From contig JAQGJF010001111.1 in assembly GCA_028290765.1 (NCBI GenBank), forward strand, positions 1 to 9,040: a DNA stretch of 9,040 nucleotides, written 5' to 3'. Shown here one piece after another: positions 5,454-9,040 of this stretch. The position numbers were made by a program, and so were the translations under genes. The stretch comes from Tardiphaga sp. (GTDB lineage Bacteria > Pseudomonadota > Alphaproteobacteria > Rhizobiales > Xanthobacteraceae). The notes beneath the pieces were generated by a model. The model was not told the origin of the DNA and did not search any database. It saw only the letters and a list, made by a program, of their open reading frames with translations. Every line of letters starts with the position of its first letter. Position 1 is the stretch's first letter.

Positions 5454-7205
5454 TCACCCCTCTGGAATCACCGGCAGCAACACATACGGATTCCTGCCCT
5501 CGTCGAAATGAAGCGTCGAGGTGCCGCCGAAGACGGCGCGCGGGCGATCTTGCGGATGGTCGTGCAAGAATGGCCCGACGCCTGTAAGCGAATATTTCAC
5601 GCCGTCCAGCACCAGCGGCGGGCCTTCGTGTTCATAGTCCTTGCCGCGCACCGAGAGCCCAAGCGTGTAGCCCTTGGGCACGACGATGCTGGTCGGCCAG
5701 ATTTCCACGTCGAGCTCGACCGGTTCGTCCGGCTTGAGCGGCTGCGCCTCGTCATGAGTATGATACGGCCGATAGGGCAGCGTCAGCTTGGGGTCCAGTT
5801 TGCGATGCGAGGCGCGGAGCCAGCCGATCGCGACCGGGGTTCGCGGATCGTTCGCGCCGATGAAGGTCACCTCCTCGCCTTGCGGATCGAACACCCGCAG
5901 GATCAGGAACACATCCGCGTCCGTGGTCGACGACGACAGGAACAGTTTGGCCGCCACCGGCCCGGTGATCTCCAGCGGCCGATCCAGCGGCGGCGTCATG
6001 AACGTCAGCCCCTCTCCGAGCGCCTCGAAGGAATATTTCGCCTTGTTCGACGGCTCCTCGGTACCAAAACCGCGTGTGTCCGGCCGCAGATAGAATTTGG
6101 TCCATTGCGTTCGCTTGAGCGGCCATTCGTTCTCGCGCCGCTCGACAAAACGCTCGCCGGGGTGGCGGATCTGCAGCAGCACCCTGGGCTGGCTGTCCCA
6201 CGCGGCATCATTGCCTTTGAGGAATTTCGCGAAGAATCGTTTCTGCAGGTCGAGGCCATAATCGGAATAGAAGTGCGACCAATGTGCGTCGCCATGGACC
6301 TCAAGCCACTTCTGTTCGGATGCGGCCTCCAGAAATCCCTCGAAATTGCCCCGCGGGTGCAGGCCCTGCCCGCCCCAATTGGCCGCGCTGAGCAGCGGTG
6401 TCTTGATCTTCCTGAAATCCGGCGAGCGTTCGCGGGAAATCCTGTCGTCCAGGGGATGGTCGAGGATGAGCTTGCCGATATCGATGCGATTGCGCTTCAG
6501 CTGCTGCTCGGACAGCGTCTCCGGTCCGGAAATCAGTTCGCCGGTGGCACGGCTGCGCAGTCCGCGTTCGCCGAGACCGTATTGCGCGCGATGAAAGGCG
6601 CGCGGAAACAGATTGTCCAGGAACTGGCTGTAGATGCCGCCGTGCCGCGCCACGTCGCGGTACCAATCGGCGGCGCCTTCCCAGACACAGATCGCGGCGA
6701 GGTGCGGTGGCTGGTGCTGCGCGACATACCATTGGTTCATGGCGAAGTAGGAGATGCCGTTCATCCCGACCTTGCCGTCGCACCACTCCTGCGTGGCCGC
6801 CCATTCGATGCAGGCATAGATGTCCTCATTCTCGCGCGGCGACCACGGATCGAGATAGCCAGGCGAGCGGCCTGATCCGCGGGCATCGACCCGCAGGCAG
6901 GCATAGCCGTCCGGCACCCACTTTTCCGGATCGACCTGTTCCCATACCTGATATTTGCAAGTCGAGCCCTCAGCGACCTCGGGAAACGCCGCGACCATGC
7001 GATCCCATGCGCTCTTGTTGCCTTCCTGGAACGCCAGACCCTTGCCGAAGGAACCGCAGGAAAAGATCACCGGATAGGCCTTGTCGTCATCGGGCCGAAA
7101 CAGATCGGCACGCAGCACCGCGCCATCGTTCATCCGGATCGGAATGTCCCAATCGATCCGCATGCCGTCGCGAACTTCACTCTTTGACTGTTGATCGAAT
7201 TGCAT
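5454..7205 (-). CDS. CocE/NonD family hydrolase (X-Pro dipeptidyl-peptidase S15-like)
   Basis: Alpha/beta-hydrolase of the CocE/NonD and peptidase S15 group, acting on esters or acyl-prolyl amides, 583 residues. Order: beta-strand lead-in (IPIRMNDGAVLRADLFRP, about 21-38); DARGSGRSPG at about 107-116; the nucleophile elbow GMNGISYFAMNQW with Ser152; a helical cap at about 180-265; a C-terminal jelly-roll from about 365 that includes DADVFLILRVFD and FLHDHPQDRP. The acid residue is not where CocE has it: the loop expected to read GWxD reads ANWGGQGLHPRGNFEGF (275-291). Candidate bases are His304 and His308 in EVHGDAHWSH. There is no signal peptide, so it is probably cytoplasmic. A weak GGAA ribosome site lies about 10 bases before ATG 7205; an internal ATG (Met15) is an alternative start. 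It is divergent from the Liv permeases and convergent with the GntR gene, fitting one catabolic cluster. Confidence 0.9.
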   Translation of the reverse strand: MQFDQQSKSEVRDGMRIDWDIPIRMNDGAVLRADLFRPDDDKAYPVIFSCGSFGKGLAFQEGNKSAWDRMVAAFPEVAEGSTCKYQVWEQVDPEKWVPDGYACLRVDARGSGRSPGYLDPWSPRENEDIYACIEWAATQEWCDGKVGMNGISYFAMNQWYVAQHQPPHLAAICVWEGAADWYRDVARHGGIYSQFLDNLFPRAFHRAQYGLGERGLRSRATGELISGPETLSEQQLKRNRIDIGKLILDHPLDDRISRERSPDFRKIKTPLLSAANWGGQGLHPRGNFEGFLEAASEQKWLEVHGDAHWSHFYSDYGLDLQKRFFAKFLKGNDAAWDSQPRVLLQIRHPGERFVERRENEWPLKRTQWTKFYLRPDTRGFGTEEPSNKAKYSFEALGEGLTFMTPPLDRPLEITGPVAAKLFLSSSTTDADVFLILRVFDPQGEEVTFIGANDPRTPVAIGWLRASHRKLDPKLTLPYRPYHTHDEAQPLKPDEPVELDVEIWPTSIVVPKGYTLGLSVRGKDYEHEGPPLVLDGVKYSLTGVGPFLHDHPQDRPRAVFGGTSTLHFDEGRNPYVLLPVIPEG

Positions 7206-7402
7206 TGAATTTGGGTTCCGCTTGCACTGTTCGATGTGGGTTGCGGTTTGACGATCGTGCGGGCCATCCTAGGTAAGAAAGTCATGCCAGACGCTGCCCA
7301 GGGAAGACGACCGGCATTTCAAGATGGCATGGCGGGGAAGGTCTAAACCGTCTCCTCCAGATCGATTTCTCTCAGATCGCTCTTCGGCGACAGGCAGAGT
7401 GT

Positions 7403-7438
7403 CCGATATCATACTTTGTATTTCAAGTAGAAAATCGG
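7403..7438 (+). promoter_or_regulatory. Candidate operator, copy 2, within a 36-bp dyad
   Basis: Core ATACTTTGTAT-TT-CAAG (7411-7427) repeats the element at 742-758. Here it is embedded in a larger symmetric structure about one centre (7420/7421): CCGAT (7403-7407) pairs with ATCGG (7434-7438), and TACTT (7412-7416) pairs with AAGTA (7425-7429). This nested symmetry is what a dimeric or tetrameric regulator would bind. It lies about 200 bases from the CocE-type start and 370 bases from the LivH-type start, far for simple promoter occlusion unless the transcript leaders are long. Confidence 0.45.
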
Positions 7439-7710
7439 TGAAGTGTCGAGGATTGTGCCCCACACGTCGTCCGACCTCGAGCCGGGACCCATATCGCCGT
7501 GTCGTTTCGTTCTCGACGCGGGGCCAACGACCTTCTTCAAATCGCGAAGGCCAGGGTTCTGCGTCCCGGCTCAAACACGCGGTGAATGTCTTCGCGATCA
7601 ACATTCGCTCGTGCTTCGGTAAGCCCGGACATGACGAACTCGGGTCTGGTTGCTATAGCCTCATCGACTATCCGGGCCTCTCCCTGCGACACCCCCTCCC
7701 AAGGATTGTC

Positions 7711-7738
7711 TTGAATTAAACGAGCGGTTGGTTAATTC
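7711..7738 (+). promoter_or_regulatory. Perfect inverted repeat GAATTAA-N12-TTAATTC with promoter-like hexamers
   Basis: GAATTAA (7713-7719) and TTAATTC (7732-7738) are perfect inverted repeats with a 12-base spacer. A second, imperfect dyad AAACGAGCGGTT lies inside. The same bases can be read as a weak sigma70-like promoter, TTGAAT (7711-7716), 16 bases, TAATTC (7733-7738), placing transcription start about 50 bases before the permease gene. A TetR-type or other repressor site overlapping the promoter is a possible reading; no such regulator is in the window. Confidence 0.35.
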
Positions 7739-7797
7739 TAGGTCGCGAGCGGACCCGCCCATCAAGGAGCGTGACGCTGCCAGGGGGTTAAACGCGC

Positions 7798-8835
7798 GTG
7801 GACGGCACCATTTTCCTGTTCCTGCTGCAGGACGGCATCATCAACGGCTCGGTCTATGCCCTCGTTGCGATTGCGACGGTGCTGGTGTTTGCGGTGACGC
7901 GGGTGATCCTGGTGCCGCAGGGCGAATTCGTGGCATTCACCGCGCTGACCATCGCGGCGCTCGAAAACGGCCATATGCCCTCGACACCCTGGCTGCTGCT
8001 GGCGCTGGGTGTCATGGCGGCGGCGTCCGAGCTCATTCGGCATTTTCGCGAACTGACGGCGCGCCGCGTGATCCGGATCGCGCTATTCGACCTGGCGCTG
8101 CCGATCGCACTGCTGCTTCTGACCCGTGCGCTGGCACCGATGCAGCTGGGACAAGCGGCGAATATCCTGGTCGCCATCGCGCTGATCACGCCGATGGGCC
8201 CAATGATCTACCGCATCGCCTTCGAGCCGATCGCCCATTCCAGCGTACTGGTGCTGCTGATGGCCGCATTCGGCGTGCATTTTTCGCTGATGGGACTGGG
8301 TCTCCTGTTCTTCGGACCGGAGGGCATCGGCACCAAGCCGCTGTCATCGGAATCCTTTTCGCTCGGCAATCTCGTGGTCACCGGCCAGAGCGTCGCGGTG
8401 CTGGTCGTCACGGCTTTGCTGCTGGTGCTGTTCGCGCTGTTCTTCGGGCGCACGCTGCTCGGCAAGGCGCTGCGCGCCTGTTCGTCGAACCGCATCGGCG
8501 CCCGGCTCGTGGGCATCCCGATATCCGCGGCCGGACAGATCGCCTTTGCCCTGGCGGCACTGCTCGGCGCCATCTCCGGCGTGCTGGTCGGCCCGCTGAT
8601 GACGGTGTTTTATGACAGTGGTTTCCTGATCGGACTGAAGGCCTTTGTCGCCGCGATCCTCGGCGGGCTGGTGAGCTATCCGCTGACCGTGCTCGCAGCA
8701 CTCGGCGTCGGCTTCGCCGAAGCGCTGTTTTCGTTCTGGGCCAGCAACTTCAAGGAAGTGCTGGTCTTCACCTTGATTATTCCGGTACTGGCATGGCGCT
8801 CGATCGTAGCCCCCCATGCCGAGGAGACGGAATGA
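7798..8835 (+). CDS. Branched-chain-type ABC transporter permease, LivH-like
   Basis: Inner-membrane permease subunit of a hydrophobic amino acid uptake (HAAT/Liv) ABC importer, 345 residues. The family opening is clear: LQDGIINGSVYALVAIATVLVF (10-31), then PQGEFVAFTAL. The cytoplasmic coupling region, which contacts the ATPases, is GKALRACSSNRIGARLVGI (222-240). The closing block is LKAFVAAILGGLVSYPLTVLAALGVGFAEA (280-309). It is about 45-50 residues longer than typical LivH. The extra part lies about residues 75-130, before IYRIAFEPIAHSSVL, and includes a hydrophobic stretch (LFDLALPIALLLL) that could add membrane segments. The start is GTG with AGGGGG ten bases upstream (7782-7787). It overlaps the next gene by four bases (ATGA). 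Liv-type systems in soil bacteria often carry aromatic acids, amides or urea rather than amino acids; the substrate here is unknown. No binding protein or ATPase is in view. Confidence 0.92.
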   Translation: MDGTIFLFLLQDGIINGSVYALVAIATVLVFAVTRVILVPQGEFVAFTALTIAALENGHMPSTPWLLLALGVMAAASELIRHFRELTARRVIRIALFDLALPIALLLLTRALAPMQLGQAANILVAIALITPMGPMIYRIAFEPIAHSSVLVLLMAAFGVHFSLMGLGLLFFGPEGIGTKPLSSESFSLGNLVVTGQSVAVLVVTALLLVLFALFFGRTLLGKALRACSSNRIGARLVGIPISAAGQIAFALAALLGAISGVLVGPLMTVFYDSGFLIGLKAFVAAILGGLVSYPLTVLAALGVGFAEALFSFWASNFKEVLVFTLIIPVLAWRSIVAPHAEETE

Positions 8836-9040
8836 CGCTGCCTCGAGGTCCGCTCATTCCGACCGTTGGCGCGGCTGCGATCCTCATCATGCCCTTCACG
8901 AGGCTGATGCCGGATTACTGGATCACGCTGTTCAACTATATCGGCATTTCCAGCCTGGTCGCGATCGGTCTCGTTCTGCTGACGGGGGTGGGCGGAATGA
9001 CGTCGTTCGGGCAAGCCGCTTTTGTCGGCTTTGGCGCCTA
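8832..9040 (+). CDS. Branched-chain-type ABC transporter permease, LivM-like (cut by window edge)
   Basis: Second permease of the same Liv-type importer; 69 complete codons are visible before the right edge. An N-terminal hydrophobic segment (about residues 11-21) is followed by YWITLFNYIGISSLVAIGLVLL (29-50). The diagnostic LivM sequence TGVGGMTSFGQAAFVGFGA comes next (51-69); the family motif has GQ-x-SFGQAAF. The ATG overlaps the TGA of the LivH-like gene (ATGA at 8832-8835), so the two are translationally coupled and should be made in equal amounts for the heterodimeric channel. The remaining subunits (ATPases, periplasmic binding protein) would be expected beyond the edge. Confidence 0.9.
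   Translation, partial: MTLPRGPLIPTVGAAAILIMPFTRLMPDYWITLFNYIGISSLVAIGLVLLTGVGGMTSFGQAAFVGFGA

Larger units (their letters stand above)
7206..7797. promoter_or_regulatory. 592-base divergent intergenic region, hydrolase/Liv transporter
   Basis: I see no convincing gene here. Open frames on both strands (minus 7604-7269, plus 7324-7719) overlap each other, lack ribosome sites and recognisable domains, and end in low-complexity Arg/Ser-rich stretches. The region must contain the promoter of the CocE-type gene on its left and of the permease operon on its right. It also holds the second copy of the shared palindromic element (7411-7427) and an inverted repeat at 7713-7738. Its length and its different base texture from the flanking genes could mean that it contains the decayed remains of a gene or an undescribed small RNA; neither can be shown from this sequence. 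Confidence 0.5.

Noticed and set aside
5508..6875. 455-codon plus-strand open frame opposite the CocE-type gene
   Set aside because: Antisense shadow; the minus-strand protein has clear S15-type motifs across its whole length.
7269..7604. 111-codon open frame on the minus strand in the gap before the CocE-type gene
   Set aside because: No ribosome site at its ATG, no recognisable domain, overlaps another open frame on the opposite strand and the palindromic element; treated as non-coding.
7324..7719. 131-codon open frame on the plus strand in the same gap
   Set aside because: Arg/Ser-rich composition typical of chance frames in GC-rich DNA, no ribosome site, no family resemblance.
7764..7791. 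AAGGAG followed by a six-codon GTG mini-frame before the LivH-like gene, as a possible leader peptide
   Set aside because: The GTG is only one base after the AAGGAG, too close for initiation, and no attenuator hairpins are visible nearby.
1..9040. tRNA, rRNA or transposase genes
   Set aside because: I saw no cloverleaf with conserved T-loop sequence, no rRNA sequence and no transposase motifs on either strand by eye.

Overview
The window is GC-rich, densely coding DNA that looks like an alphaproteobacterium of the Bradyrhizobium/Rhodopseudomonas/Afipia kind. The evidence is codon use, a Liv-type ABC transporter beside soil-type hydrolases, and a palindromic dispersed element of a style I associate with Bradyrhizobiaceae. 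That placement is inferred from style; no marker gene is present.

Layout. 1-672 (-): N-terminal 224 residues of an MFS transporter, running off the left edge. 673-836: divergent promoter region. 837-4403 (+): a tight four-gene operon encoding a RutB-like cysteine hydrolase (isochorismatase fold), an amidohydrolase-2 protein with an altered metal motif, a dienelactone-hydrolase-family protein, and a second amidohydrolase-2 protein with the full ACMSD-type ligand set. 4501-5265 (+): a GntR/HutC-type regulator with a UTRA effector domain. 5291-5443: a concentric palindromic repeat between convergent gene ends. 5454-7205 (-): a CocE/NonD-type (peptidase S15-like) hydrolase. 7206-7797: a 592-base divergent intergenic region. 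7798-8835 and 8832-9040 (+): LivH- and LivM-type permeases of a branched-chain-type ABC importer, the second cut by the right edge.

Together this reads as a catabolic island for an unidentified amide-, carbamoyl- or ester-containing compound, possibly derived from a ring. Two uptake routes (MFS and ABC) flank cytoplasmic hydrolases that could open C-N, ester/lactone and C-C(OOH) bonds, and a ligand-responsive GntR regulator lies in the middle. No ring-cleavage oxygenase, CoA ligase or solute-binding protein is visible, so the pathway is incomplete here and its substrate unknown. The best regulatory clue is a near-identical 17-base element, ATACTTTGTAT-N2-CAAG, found in both divergent intergenic regions (742-758 and 7411-7427). 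It may tie the two ends of the island into one regulon.
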